A stretch of 17,443 nucleotides of DNA from Chloroflexota bacterium (GTDB lineage Bacteria; Chloroflexota; Limnocylindria; QHBO01). The translations under genes and the position numbers were made by a program. This document shows positions 1-6,303 of this stretch, piece by piece. Within the stretch, counting starts at the first letter, position 1; each line of letters starts with the position of its first letter. A model generated the notes under the pieces. That model saw nothing but the letters and a program-made list of their open reading frames with translations, did no database searches and was not told the DNA's origin. The DNA is taken from the NCBI GenBank assembly GCA_019348395.1, contig JAHWJN010000008.1, positions 1 through 17,443 of the forward strand, given 5' to 3'.

Positions 1-1736
1 GGGTAGGTGAGGTGCCCACCCTCCGCGCCGAGGCGGAGCGGGCCAGGCTCCACGGCCCGGCGCAGACGGTCCTCGGCCGACGGCTTGCGCAGGTGGAGGA
101 TGATGGCGTCGCCGGCGGCAGTCGACTCGCGGTGGATGACGTCGTGGAGCTCCATACCGGCCGCCGCGCCCGCCATCGCCGCCCCCAGCAGCCGCTCCGG
201 TTCGCCGCCCTCGAGCAGCAGGCTGCACCAGCCGCCCGGCTTCAGCGCCCCGGCGGCCGACACCAGCCCGTGGCGGAGGGCGGTGGCCTCGACTCCCGTG
301 GCTCGCCCGGCTCCGCCGAAGATCGGCTCGAGCCGCAACGTCTCCGCCGCCTCACGGCCGAGAACCCAGCCGGTGGCGAGGTACTCGAAGGAGAGCTCGT
401 CGATCGTCGCGGGCGGAGGAGGGGCGGTGACAATCGCGTCGATGCCGTCCGGCGGCAGGTACTGGCCCACTACCGCCGCTCGGCTCCGAACCCAGAACAC
501 GTTCGCCGCGGCCATGCCGCCAAGCTCCCCGTAGTCGGCCGCGAAGCGCACCGGCGTCTCGTGGGTCGCCACCGCGGCAATGGCAGCCCGCACGTCCCGA
601 TAGGCGGCCTCGAAGGCCCGCCACACGTTCATCTCCCGCTGGTGGCGGCTGGCGGGCCGCCGCACGTGGCCCGCGACGATCCGCAGGGAGGCGACGCGCC
701 CGGGATAGCCGTTCAACCGGCTGGCCGGCAGCAGGCATGCTGCCAGCGCGAGCTTCATCACGGCGGCCACGCCGGGCTCGCGCAGCTCCGACTCGATCTT
801 CTCGCCGATGGCGTGCAGCGCGTACAGGTTCCGCGCCGTGAACAGGTCGAGCAGCTCGTCGACGAGGTCGTCCCGGCCGTCGAGCACCGGGAAGCGCGAC
901 CGCAGCTCGAGGTACTGGGGACTCTGCCGCACGCCATCCGCCGCCGCGGCCACCGGGACGGGCTCGGGACGGACGGTCGACGCAAACCGCGGACGGTCCT
1001 GCAGGCCCGTCGGCGGGTCCGGTGCCAGGGGTGGCGGATCCGGCGGGCCGCCCGGCTCTCCGATCGGTTCCTCGTCCGGCTCGTCCGGCATCACGGTCAG
1101 GCCGATCGGCGCCGGCGGCAGCTCCTCCTCGACGTCGTCGATCTCGCCCGATTCCCCCACCTCGTCGCGGGACGCCGGCTCGATGCCGAGCTTCGCAAGG
1201 TCCGTCTCGTCGACGGCCGCAACCCGATCTCCCGGGCCGCCCAGAGCAGCGTCACAGGTCGCGCAGCGGTAGATCTTGCGGCCCGGGGCATGGCCGTCGC
1301 GGGGCCAGATGAACTGGTCGGCCACCACCGGGCTGCGACAGGCGCTGCAGCGCGTCGCGTACAGCTCCTCGAGATGCTGGCGCAGCGGGACGTCGACACG
1401 CCGGGCGCCGGCAATCTGGGTGAAGGCGGCGTCCAGGGCCGCCGGACCCGGTGCCGTCATGAAGGCGATCGCCGCCAACTGCGCGAACGGGCTCGGATCG
1501 GCGGCGACGGCGCGCATGCCGTGGGCAACCGCCCGCCTGGCGGTCCAGCCCGTGCCCGCCCATGGATCCAGGACGGTGTCGTTCGCGGCCGCGAACGCGG
1601 TGAGCTCGGCGTCGAGGACGTTGTCGGCCGGTGACGGCAGGAAGCGCTCGAGGAGCGCGAGCCCGGGGGACCGTCGCGGAAGGACGACGTGCCGGAGCCT
1701 GGTCGGCTCCGCGTCTCCCGTTCGATCCGGGCTCAT
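1..1736 (-). CDS. Zn-ribbon DNA-methylase-like protein, partial, degenerate catalytic motif
   Basis: Partial gene: the frame is open for 578 codons from the ATG at 1736 and leaves the window at its left edge. It resembles the SAM-dependent DNA methylase family that carries an internal zinc ribbon. Visible are a methyltransferase motif I (DPWAGTG, residues 57-63) followed by an acidic residue after the next strand (AVAADPS, 77-82); a zinc ribbon with C130/C133 and C158/C161; an acidic, proline-rich linker (about 195-245); and the family-like FTARNLYALHAI segment (299-310). Where such enzymes have a (D/N/S)PP(Y/F) motif this one has TAPPPPA (437-443), so the catalytic Asp/Asn and aromatic residues are absent. 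It may therefore not methylate DNA. AGGGAG lies 2 nt before the ATG, and only 6 nt separate it from the TPR gene upstream, so the two are probably co-transcribed. Confident of the methyltransferase fold, not of substrate or activity. Confidence 0.75.
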   Translation of the reverse strand, partial: MSPDRTGDAEPTRLRHVVLPRRSPGLALLERFLPSPADNVLDAELTAFAAANDTVLDPWAGTGWTARRAVAHGMRAVAADPSPFAQLAAIAFMTAPGPAALDAAFTQIAGARRVDVPLRQHLEELYATRCSACRSPVVADQFIWPRDGHAPGRKIYRCATCDAALGGPGDRVAAVDETDLAKLGIEPASRDEVGESGEIDDVEEELPPAPIGLTVMPDEPDEEPIGEPGGPPDPPPLAPDPPTGLQDRPRFASTVRPEPVPVAAAADGVRQSPQYLELRSRFPVLDGRDDLVDELLDLFTARNLYALHAIGEKIESELREPGVAAVMKLALAACLLPASRLNGYPGRVASLRIVAGHVRRPASRHQREMNVWRAFEAAYRDVRAAIAAVATHETPVRFAADYGELGGMAAANVFWVRSRAAVVGQYLPPDGIDAIVTAPPPPATIDELSFEYLATGWVLGREAAETLRLEPIFGGAGRATGVEATALRHGLVSAAGALKPGGWCSLLLEGGEPERLLGAAMAGAAAGMELHDVIHRESTAAGDAIILHLRKPSAEDRLRRAVEPGPLRLGAEGGHLTY

Positions 1737-1742
1737 GGCTCC

Positions 1743-2591
1743 CTATGTCTCTTCGACCAGCTCCTCTTCCGCGTCGGGTTCACCGGAGTACTCGGGCAGG
1801 GAGGTATCGAGCTCCTCGACCTCCTCCGAGTCCTCATCGGCCTCCTCGACCTCCTCGTCGTCATCGTAGCGAAGTGCGCTGCCCTTCATGTACGGTCGGA
1901 CGCCACCGGTCGTCTGCCCGACCGTGGGGAAGGACACCTTGCCGAAGTTCGTCGGGTGGGTGAACACCTCCCGGATGATGATCGTGAGCTCGCCGCCGGC
2001 CTCGTGGATGGTGGTGATGGCGGCCTCGTAGCGATTGCCGTTCTCCATGAGCTTCTGGATCCGGCTGGCAATGCGCGGCTCGACGGTGCCGATCGTGGAA
2101 CTGCCGACGGTGGCGACCAGCTCGTCGCCCTGGACCTCCAGGCTCACCGAATCGCCGGGCGAGAGGGGCGCCAGCACGCGGGGCGGACCCAGGTTGATGA
2201 GTCGCGCGCGTCCGGTCTTGCCCATCTCTTCGATGAATACCGTCGCCGGCGCCTTCACCGGGCGACCGTTGCGACCGGACTGCCCCTTGCCCGACTGCGC
2301 GAGCAGGCGGAGCCGATCGACAGTGCGCTGCGCGATCCGGTTCGTCGCGTCGCGCTCGAGGGCCTGTTCGTACGCCGCCAGCGCCTCCGCGTGGCGGCCG
2401 AGCTCTGCCTGCGCCTTGCCGAGCCGGTTGAAGGCGTCGATGTCGGGGCCGAACTCGAGCAGCTGTCGGTTCGCCTCCACGGCGGCCTCCCACTCGCCGC
2501 GCGTGGCATGCGCGATGGCAGCCTCGCCGAGCTGCCGTCGCTGTCGGGTCGTTGCGTCTGCTTCTCCAAGCGCCATGAGCGTTGTGAGCAT
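1743..2591 (-). CDS. TPR protein with HIRAN-like middle region and acidic tail
   Basis: A 282-residue protein, probably cytoplasmic. The first 85 or so residues form about two helical TPR units (motifs RGEWEAAVEANRQLLEFGPD and LGRHAEALAAYEQALERDAT), which usually mediate protein-protein contacts. A basic spacer (SGKGQSGRNGRPVK) follows. The middle is a strand-rich region with the pattern SLEVQGDELVATV, IGTVEPRIASRIQKLMENG, AAITTIHEAGGELTIIIREV; this resembles a HIRAN-type fold in layout, which is inference. The last 40 residues are almost all Asp/Glu with Ser, Pro and Thr. The ATG at 2591 is chosen because a longer GTG frame at 2648 would begin inside the promoter; the ATG at 2576 is also possible. 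It is followed after 6 nt by the methylase-like gene, suggesting a joint role. Specific function unknown. Confidence 0.75.
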   Translation of the reverse strand: MLTTLMALGEADATTRQRRQLGEAAIAHATRGEWEAAVEANRQLLEFGPDIDAFNRLGKAQAELGRHAEALAAYEQALERDATNRIAQRTVDRLRLLAQSGKGQSGRNGRPVKAPATVFIEEMGKTGRARLINLGPPRVLAPLSPGDSVSLEVQGDELVATVGSSTIGTVEPRIASRIQKLMENGNRYEAAITTIHEAGGELTIIIREVFTHPTNFGKVSFPTVGQTTGGVRPYMKGSALRYDDDEEVEEADEDSEEVEELDTSLPEYSGEPDAEEELVEET

Positions 2592-2638
2592 CCTCGAAAC
2601 GGAATGGTGGAACGGCCGGGCCGGGCCGAAAGCGCCCT

Positions 2639-2667
2639 CTTGTACCACCGGCCCCCCGGGGTGTCAA
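2639..2667 (-). promoter_or_regulatory. Sigma70-type promoter for TPR/methylase-like operon
   Basis: On the minus strand a perfect -35 TTGACA (2662-2667) is separated by 17 bp from TACAAG (2639-2644, 4 of 6 matches to TATAAT). Transcription would start near 2632, giving an untranslated leader of about 40 nt before the ATG at 2591. It excludes the upstream GTG at 2648 as the start. Confidence 0.6.
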
Positions 2668-2688
2668 CGCGAGGCGCCGGCCGCCCCG

Positions 2689-3465
2689 TTACGGCTGATG
2701 CAGCAGGAGTCCTGCCACGAGGCCGATCAGCGCCAGCGATCCGGATTCGATCGCCACGCTGCGGCCCGCCGCACCGCCGCGCAGGGCCTCGACCGCGTTG
2801 CCCCAGACATAGAAGGCGTACCCCGGCAGGATGGCCATGATGTAGACCGGCATCTCCAGCAGGATGGCGGCGGAGGCCACCTGCGCCACGACGAGGACCT
2901 GCAGCAGCCCCTGCCCCACCGCCTCCGCGCCGAGCGCTCCGCGGGCCTCCGCCCCGCGGATGGCGAGCGGCAGCGCGAACAGCGCGACCACGACGACCGG
3001 CGTCGGCCAGGCGCGCGGGCCGAAGAGCTCCAGCAGCCCCCAACCGGCACCGACGAGGATGACGAACAGCAGCAGATCGCCGATCGTCCGACCGCCCGTT
3101 CCGCGCTCCACCCGAAGCTCCAGGTAGGTCACCGACCAGAGGCCCACCGCCACCACCGGCACCAGGAGAAGAGTGATGCCGCCGGGCAGCAGCCGGCCCA
3201 CGAGCGTGGCGGCGATCCCGGCGGCGGCGGGCATCGCATACCGGGCGAGCCCCAGCTCGGGCCGCGCCGGACCGAGCACCCGGACCGCCCCGATGCCGCC
3301 GAGCGCCAGCTGGACTGCCACCGCCACCGCCAGCCAGACCGGCTCCACGAACCAGCCCACCGCCGCGACGGTGGCCTGGGCGATCGCGAGCAACGCGGCC
3401 GCGGGCCGGTCGATCCGCCCCAGGGCACGGCGGGTCCCCCGATCGCGAAAGATGCGGGCGATCAT
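2689..3465 (-). CDS. Polytopic membrane protein of unknown function
   Basis: A 258-residue integral membrane protein that I do not recognise. After a short basic N-terminus (MIARIFRDRGTRRALGRIDR) there are about seven or eight hydrophobic segments, among them PAAALLAIAQATVAAVGWFV, WLAVAVAVQLALGGIGAV, GGITLLLVPVVAVGLWSV, TIGDLLLFVILVGAGWGLL, PVVVVALFALPLAI, LLQVLVVAQVASAAILLEM and a C-terminal SLALIGLVAGLLLHQP. Loops are short, and no soluble domain, metal-binding motif or transporter signature stands out. Its ATG overlaps the stop codon of the PolX-like polymerase gene as ATGA (3462-3465), so the two are translationally coupled, yet nothing in the sequence links a membrane protein to DNA repair. 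It ends with TAA at 2689; the next promoter starts just beyond. Confidence 0.75.
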   Translation of the reverse strand: MIARIFRDRGTRRALGRIDRPAAALLAIAQATVAAVGWFVEPVWLAVAVAVQLALGGIGAVRVLGPARPELGLARYAMPAAAGIAATLVGRLLPGGITLLLVPVVAVGLWSVTYLELRVERGTGGRTIGDLLLFVILVGAGWGLLELFGPRAWPTPVVVVALFALPLAIRGAEARGALGAEAVGQGLLQVLVVAQVASAAILLEMPVYIMAILPGYAFYVWGNAVEALRGGAAGRSVAIESGSLALIGLVAGLLLHQP

Positions 3466-5213
3466 CGGAGCAGCCCCAGCAGGCCGTCGGCGTCACGCGT
3501 GTCGAGGAGCTGGTCCGCGCTGAGCCACGCGCGGCGAGCGATGTCCACCGCGTATCGCTGCTGGGCAAGCTCCTCCGTCCGGTGCGCATCGGACGCCAGC
3601 GTGAGCCGGGCGCCGGCCCTCCCCGCGGCCCGCGCCAGCGAGTCCTCCAGGTCCAGGCGGGGGCTGCCGTTGATCTCGAGCGCGGTTCCGGTCCGCGCAG
3701 CGGCCTCGAACAGCCGCGGCCAGTCGAGCGGCAGCGGGTCGCGGCGGTTCACGATGCGCCCCGACGGGTGCGCGAGCACGTCCACGTGCGGGTTCTCGAT
3801 GGCAGCCAGCGCGCGCCGGGTCAGGCGCTCGCCCCACTGGTTCCGGCCAGTGTGGATGCTCGCGATCACGACGTCGAAGCGGGACAGCAGCTCGTCGGGA
3901 TAGTCCAGGCTGGCATCGGCCCGGATCTCCAGCTCGGTGCCATGCAGGACGCGGAACGGCGACAGGTCGCGGTTCAGCCGAGCGATCTCGACGCGCTGCT
4001 CCTCCACGCGCTCGGGGAGCAGCCCGCGCGTGATCCCGAGCGAGGGCGAGTGGTCGGTGAGCACGATGTACTCGTGGCCGAGCTCCCGGGCGGCGCGCGC
4101 CATCGTCTCGATCGAGTCCACCCCGTCGGTCCAGTCCGAGTGGGTGTGCGTGTCTCCCCGGACATCCGTGTGCGTGACCAGGTCAGGAAGGGCATCGGCA
4201 AGGGCGGCCTCGATCTCGCCGTCGCCCTCCCGCAACTCGGGCGGGATCCAGGGCAGCCCGAGACGCGCGTAGACATCGGCCTCCTCGGCGTCACGCAGCA
4301 GCTCTCCGGTCTCGATCACCTTCCAGCCCTTTTCGGACAGCGACCAGCCCCGGTCCAGCGCCATGCCGCGCAACGCGATGTTGTGGTCCTTGCTGCCGGT
4401 GAAGTGGACGAGGTGGGTGCCCCACGCCTCGGGGGGACACACCATGAGGTCGACCCGCGGACCGTCCGACAGGATGATGCTCGACTTGTCCGTCCCGGCA
4501 GCCACCACCCGGTCGACCTCGCGGAGGCCGTCGAGCGCGGCGATGACCGCGGTCGGGTCGTCGACCGCCGCCAGCAGGTCGAGGTCTCCGATGGTGGCGC
4601 GGCGCCGACGGAGCGAGCCGGCAACTTCGATGCGCCGTACACCGGCGACATCCCGCAGCCGATCCAGCAGGCCCGCCATGAGCGCGTCGGCGTCGTGGAT
4701 CAGCATCCGCGTGCTGCGGCGCTCGAGCCGGGCGATTCCGTCCAGCACGTTGGCCTCGGTCCGCTCCGAGAGGCCCTTCACCACGCGAAGGTGCCCCTCC
4801 TCGGCCGCGACACGAAGCGCCTCGATCGAGTCGATGCCGAGCTCGGTGGAGATGAGACGGACCGTCTTGGGCCCGATGCCGGGAATGCGGAGGATCTCCA
4901 GCAGCCCGTCCGGGACCTGGGTGCGGAGCCGCTCGTGGTACTCGAGGCGGCCGGTGTGGGCAAGCTCGGCGAGCTTTGCGGTCAGTGCCTCGCCGGCCCC
5001 CGGCAGTTTGGGCGGATCGCCACGGCGGAACCGGGCGGCGACGTCATCGGGATATCGCTCCACCGCGTCGGCCACGCGCCGATAGGCGACCGCCTTGTAG
5101 ACCACCTCGCCCAGGATCTCGAGCATGTCGGCGATCTCTGTAAAGATCCGCGCCATCTCGGCATTGCTGATCACCGCGTCGCTGCTGCGCGGCGCGCTCC
5201 TGGGTCGAGGCAT
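3462..5213 (-). CDS. polX: DNA polymerase/3'-5' exonuclease PolX (pol X + PHP domains)
   Basis: A 583-residue family X DNA polymerase fused to a PHP phosphoesterase domain, the usual bacterial PolX arrangement and length. Such enzymes fill short gaps in base-excision repair, and the PHP domain provides 3'-5' exonuclease or AP-endonuclease activity. In order: N-terminal helical domain (SNAEMARIFTEIADMLEILGE); helix-hairpin-helix IPGIGPKTV (about 110); polymerase palm with GSLRRR then IGDLDLL, giving Asp210 and Asp212, and RVDLMV giving the third metal ligand Asp255; then the PHP domain with DTHTHSDW (His356, His358), LTDHSPS, GTELEIRAD, ASIHTGRN, AHPSGR and ASDAHR. All metal ligands look intact. 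The ATG at 5213 is preferred over the GTG at 5237 because TAGAAT sits exactly 8 nt upstream of it, implying a leaderless mRNA. It overlaps the membrane protein gene by 4 bp. Confidence 0.93.
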   Translation of the reverse strand: MPRPRSAPRSSDAVISNAEMARIFTEIADMLEILGEVVYKAVAYRRVADAVERYPDDVAARFRRGDPPKLPGAGEALTAKLAELAHTGRLEYHERLRTQVPDGLLEILRIPGIGPKTVRLISTELGIDSIEALRVAAEEGHLRVVKGLSERTEANVLDGIARLERRSTRMLIHDADALMAGLLDRLRDVAGVRRIEVAGSLRRRRATIGDLDLLAAVDDPTAVIAALDGLREVDRVVAAGTDKSSIILSDGPRVDLMVCPPEAWGTHLVHFTGSKDHNIALRGMALDRGWSLSEKGWKVIETGELLRDAEEADVYARLGLPWIPPELREGDGEIEAALADALPDLVTHTDVRGDTHTHSDWTDGVDSIETMARAARELGHEYIVLTDHSPSLGITRGLLPERVEEQRVEIARLNRDLSPFRVLHGTELEIRADASLDYPDELLSRFDVVIASIHTGRNQWGERLTRRALAAIENPHVDVLAHPSGRIVNRRDPLPLDWPRLFEAAARTGTALEINGSPRLDLEDSLARAAGRAGARLTLASDAHRTEELAQQRYAVDIARRAWLSADQLLDTRDADGLLGLLR

Positions 5214-5221
5214 CGCGGGCA

Positions 5222-5227
5222 ATTCTA
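5222..5227 (-). promoter_or_regulatory. -10 element of leaderless polX transcript
   Basis: TAGAAT on the minus strand (5 of 6 matches to TATAAT) ends 8 nt before the ATG at 5213, so RNA would start at or next to the start codon. No Shine-Dalgarno or clear -35 sequence is visible. Confidence 0.5.
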
Positions 5228-5270
5228 GAGCCGTCACCCGCCGGCCACGTTCTGCGCGGCGGGCGCGGCG

Positions 5271-5444
5271 TCAGACGCGTCGGGGCGACGGCCGGCGGCG
5301 GCGGCCGAACGGGATCCCGAAGACCGTGCGCCGGTGGTTCACGGGGGCGCGGTCCCGGCGCTCGGTCGACGCCAACAGGTCTCGCTCGTGAAGCTCGGCC
5401 TGCAGATCGCTGAGGCTGGTGGAGCGAAATCGCAGTCGTTCCAT
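5271..5444 (-). CDS. Small basic protein of unknown function (57 aa)
   Basis: A 57-residue frame starting MERLRFRSTSLSDLQ and ending FGIPFGRRRRPSPRRV. The first half looks helical and charged (LSDLQAELHERDLLASTERR); the second is very basic, with four consecutive arginines and a further RR near the end. There is no signal peptide or membrane segment. AGGGG lies 7 nt before the ATG, and the gene begins 10 nt after the stop of the 36-aa membrane peptide gene, so both are probably on one transcript. I know of no function. The basic tail could bind nucleic acid or acidic lipid, which is speculation. The ribosome site and tight spacing are the main grounds for calling it real. Confidence 0.5.
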   Translation of the reverse strand: MERLRFRSTSLSDLQAELHERDLLASTERRDRAPVNHRRTVFGIPFGRRRRPSPRRV

Positions 5445-5454
5445 CGGGCTGCCC

Positions 5455-5565
5455 CTACAGCGAGCGACGCGGCTCGCGGTCGTCGGTGCGGGCGCTGTCG
5501 ACGCCCCACAGCTGCGCTGCCAGCGCGAGTCCGACGAATCCGAGGATGACGATCAGCGCTTCCAT
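5455..5565 (-). CDS. Single-pass membrane microprotein (36 aa)
   Basis: A 36-residue frame: MEALIVILGFVGLALAAQLW forms one hydrophobic helix, followed by a short polar tail (GVDSARTDDREPRRSL). This is the layout of a bacterial single-span microprotein with the N-terminus in the membrane. AGGGAG lies 9 nt before the ATG, a good ribosome site. It is followed 10 nt later by the 57-aa basic protein gene and is transcribed away from the CGNR regulator gene, with operator-like inverted repeats in between. Function unknown; the context suggests a small regulated unit under the CGNR protein. The same frame stays open upstream toward 5940, but that part runs antisense through the CGNR gene and is not coding. 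Confidence 0.6.
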   Translation of the reverse strand: MEALIVILGFVGLALAAQLWGVDSARTDDREPRRSL

Positions 5566-5586
5566 GACTCCAAGCTCCCTGTGGTC

Positions 5587-5622
5587 GGTGTAACCGGTAT
5601 GAAACGCCTCAAGGGTTACACC
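5587..5622. promoter_or_regulatory. Inverted repeat GGTGTAACC-N18-GGTTACACC (operator candidate 1)
   Basis: Perfect 9-bp inverted repeat, arms 5587-5595 and 5614-5622, in the divergent intergenic region. The GTAAC and GTTAC cores are 20 bp apart, edge to edge. The distal arm covers the predicted start of the minus-strand microprotein transcript. Probable binding site for a dimeric regulator; the neighbouring CGNR protein is the obvious candidate. Confidence 0.5.
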
Positions 5623-5625
5623 GTC

Positions 5626-5654
5626 AGTCTGGCCGGCGACGCGTAACGTGTCAA
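5626..5654 (-). promoter_or_regulatory. Candidate promoter of microprotein operon
   Basis: Minus-strand TTGACA (5649-5654, 6 of 6) with a 17-bp spacer to CAGACT (5626-5631, a weak -10). Transcription would start near 5620, inside the first operator candidate. The -35 perfection supports it; the poor -10 limits confidence. Confidence 0.35.
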
Positions 5655-5672
5655 CTGCGCTACACTGGTTAC
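5643..5672. promoter_or_regulatory. GTAAC-N20-GTTAC pair (operator candidate 2)
   Basis: GTAAC (5643-5647) and GTTAC (5668-5672) repeat the core, orientation and 20-bp inner spacing of the pair at 5590-5619. The second core touches the -10 and start region of the CGNR gene. Flanks match the first pair only partly (GGTTACC against GGTTACACC), so this copy would be weaker. Confidence 0.45.
5661..5666 (+). promoter_or_regulatory. -10 element of leaderless CGNR-gene transcript
   Basis: TACACT (4 of 6 matches, TAnnnT form) ends 8 nt before the ATG at 5675. No Shine-Dalgarno sequence precedes that ATG. Confidence 0.45.
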
Positions 5673-5674
5673 CA

Positions 5675-6292
5675 ATGAACGACCAGCACGACACGCAGCC
5701 CGAACCGGTCGGTGAGCGCGAGCTGTTCCTGGATTTCGCCAACACGGTCGAGCTGAGCGGTGGCGTGGCCCAGGACCACGTGGCGGACGGCAGCTCCCTG
5801 CGCGGGTGGCTGCGAGCGCGCGGGCTCGTCTCGGCGCGCACGCCGGCCTCCGCCGTCGCGGCGGAGCTCTCCGGGTTCCAGGACCTGCGAGCGCTGGTCC
5901 GCGAGATGGCCGCGCGCCAGGCCGGGGGCCGATCCCCCACTGCTCGTCAGGTGCAGCGGCTCAACCGCGTCCTGCGCGAGGGCGTCCACCATCACGAGCT
6001 GCGCTACGACGCGCGGGGGGGCCGATTCACCGTGGGTCAGGTCGGCGGCGAGCTGCCGCAGGCCCGGGCGGCAATCGCCGGCGCGCTGGCCCACTACCTC
6101 GCCGATCACGACGTCGACCGCCTGCGCGTGTGCGCCAACGACGGCTGCCGGTGGCTCTTCGTGGATGCCTCGCCCACCGGTCGCCGGCGCTGGTGCGACA
6201 TGCGCGTCTGCGGTAACCGGGCGAAGGTCGCGCGCCACCGCGCGAAGGTGGCCCGCCACCGGGCGCGCCGGGGCGCCACGGGAACTGGGTAG
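5675..6292 (+). CDS. CGNR zinc-finger transcriptional regulator (ABATE-type)
   Basis: A 205-residue protein of the CGNR zinc-finger family, whose members join an N-terminal ABATE domain to a C-terminal zinc finger and are thought to be stress-linked regulators. The N-terminus shows LFLDFANTVELSGG (17-30), typical of the ABATE start, then helices through about 145. The finger has C153 and C158 (VCANDGC), C174 (RRWCDM) and C179 (VCGNR), followed by the characteristic basic helix. Here that helix contains a heptad doubled exactly, AKVARHR twice (183-196). Start chosen at the ATG at 5675, 8 nt after TACACT, rather than the GTG at 5648, which would lie upstream of the likely transcription start. 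It is divergent from two microprotein genes, with paired inverted repeats between, so autoregulation and control of the neighbours are plausible. The DUF6328 gene follows after 11 nt. Confidence 0.9.
   Translation: MNDQHDTQPEPVGERELFLDFANTVELSGGVAQDHVADGSSLRGWLRARGLVSARTPASAVAAELSGFQDLRALVREMAARQAGGRSPTARQVQRLNRVLREGVHHHELRYDARGGRFTVGQVGGELPQARAAIAGALAHYLADHDVDRLRVCANDGCRWLFVDASPTGRRRWCDMRVCGNRAKVARHRAKVARHRARRGATGTG
6221..6262 (+). repeat. Tandem 21-bp repeat inside CGNR gene
   Basis: Two adjacent in-frame 21-bp units (6221-6241 and 6242-6262) each encode AKVARHR in the basic C-terminal helix. They differ at a few bases, so this is an older duplication or a constrained repeat. Confidence 0.7.
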
Positions 6293-6295
6293 AAT
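6290..6295 (+). promoter_or_regulatory. -10 element overlapping CGNR stop codon
   Basis: TAGAAT (5 of 6 matches) contains the TAG stop of the CGNR gene and ends 8 nt before the ATG of the DUF6328 gene, giving that gene a likely leaderless promoter of its own. Confidence 0.45.
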
Positions 6296-6303
6296 CCCGG
6301 CGC

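Noticed and set aside
12..1634. A 540-codon plus-strand open frame antisense to the methylase-like gene
   Set aside because: Its Arg/Gly/His/Ala-rich product has no domain pattern, whereas the opposite strand shows motif I and a zinc ribbon. Long antisense frames are expected in this G+C-rich DNA.
3582..5228. A 548-codon plus-strand frame across polX
   Set aside because: It is antisense to a fully motif-supported PolX-PHP gene and its composition is typical of a shadow frame. The same applies to plus-strand frames at 8077-10068, 9836-11125 and 11219-12820.
5566..5940. Upstream extension of the 36-aa microprotein frame
   Set aside because: It runs antisense through the CGNR gene and lacks a ribosome site; the ATG at 5565 has a good one.
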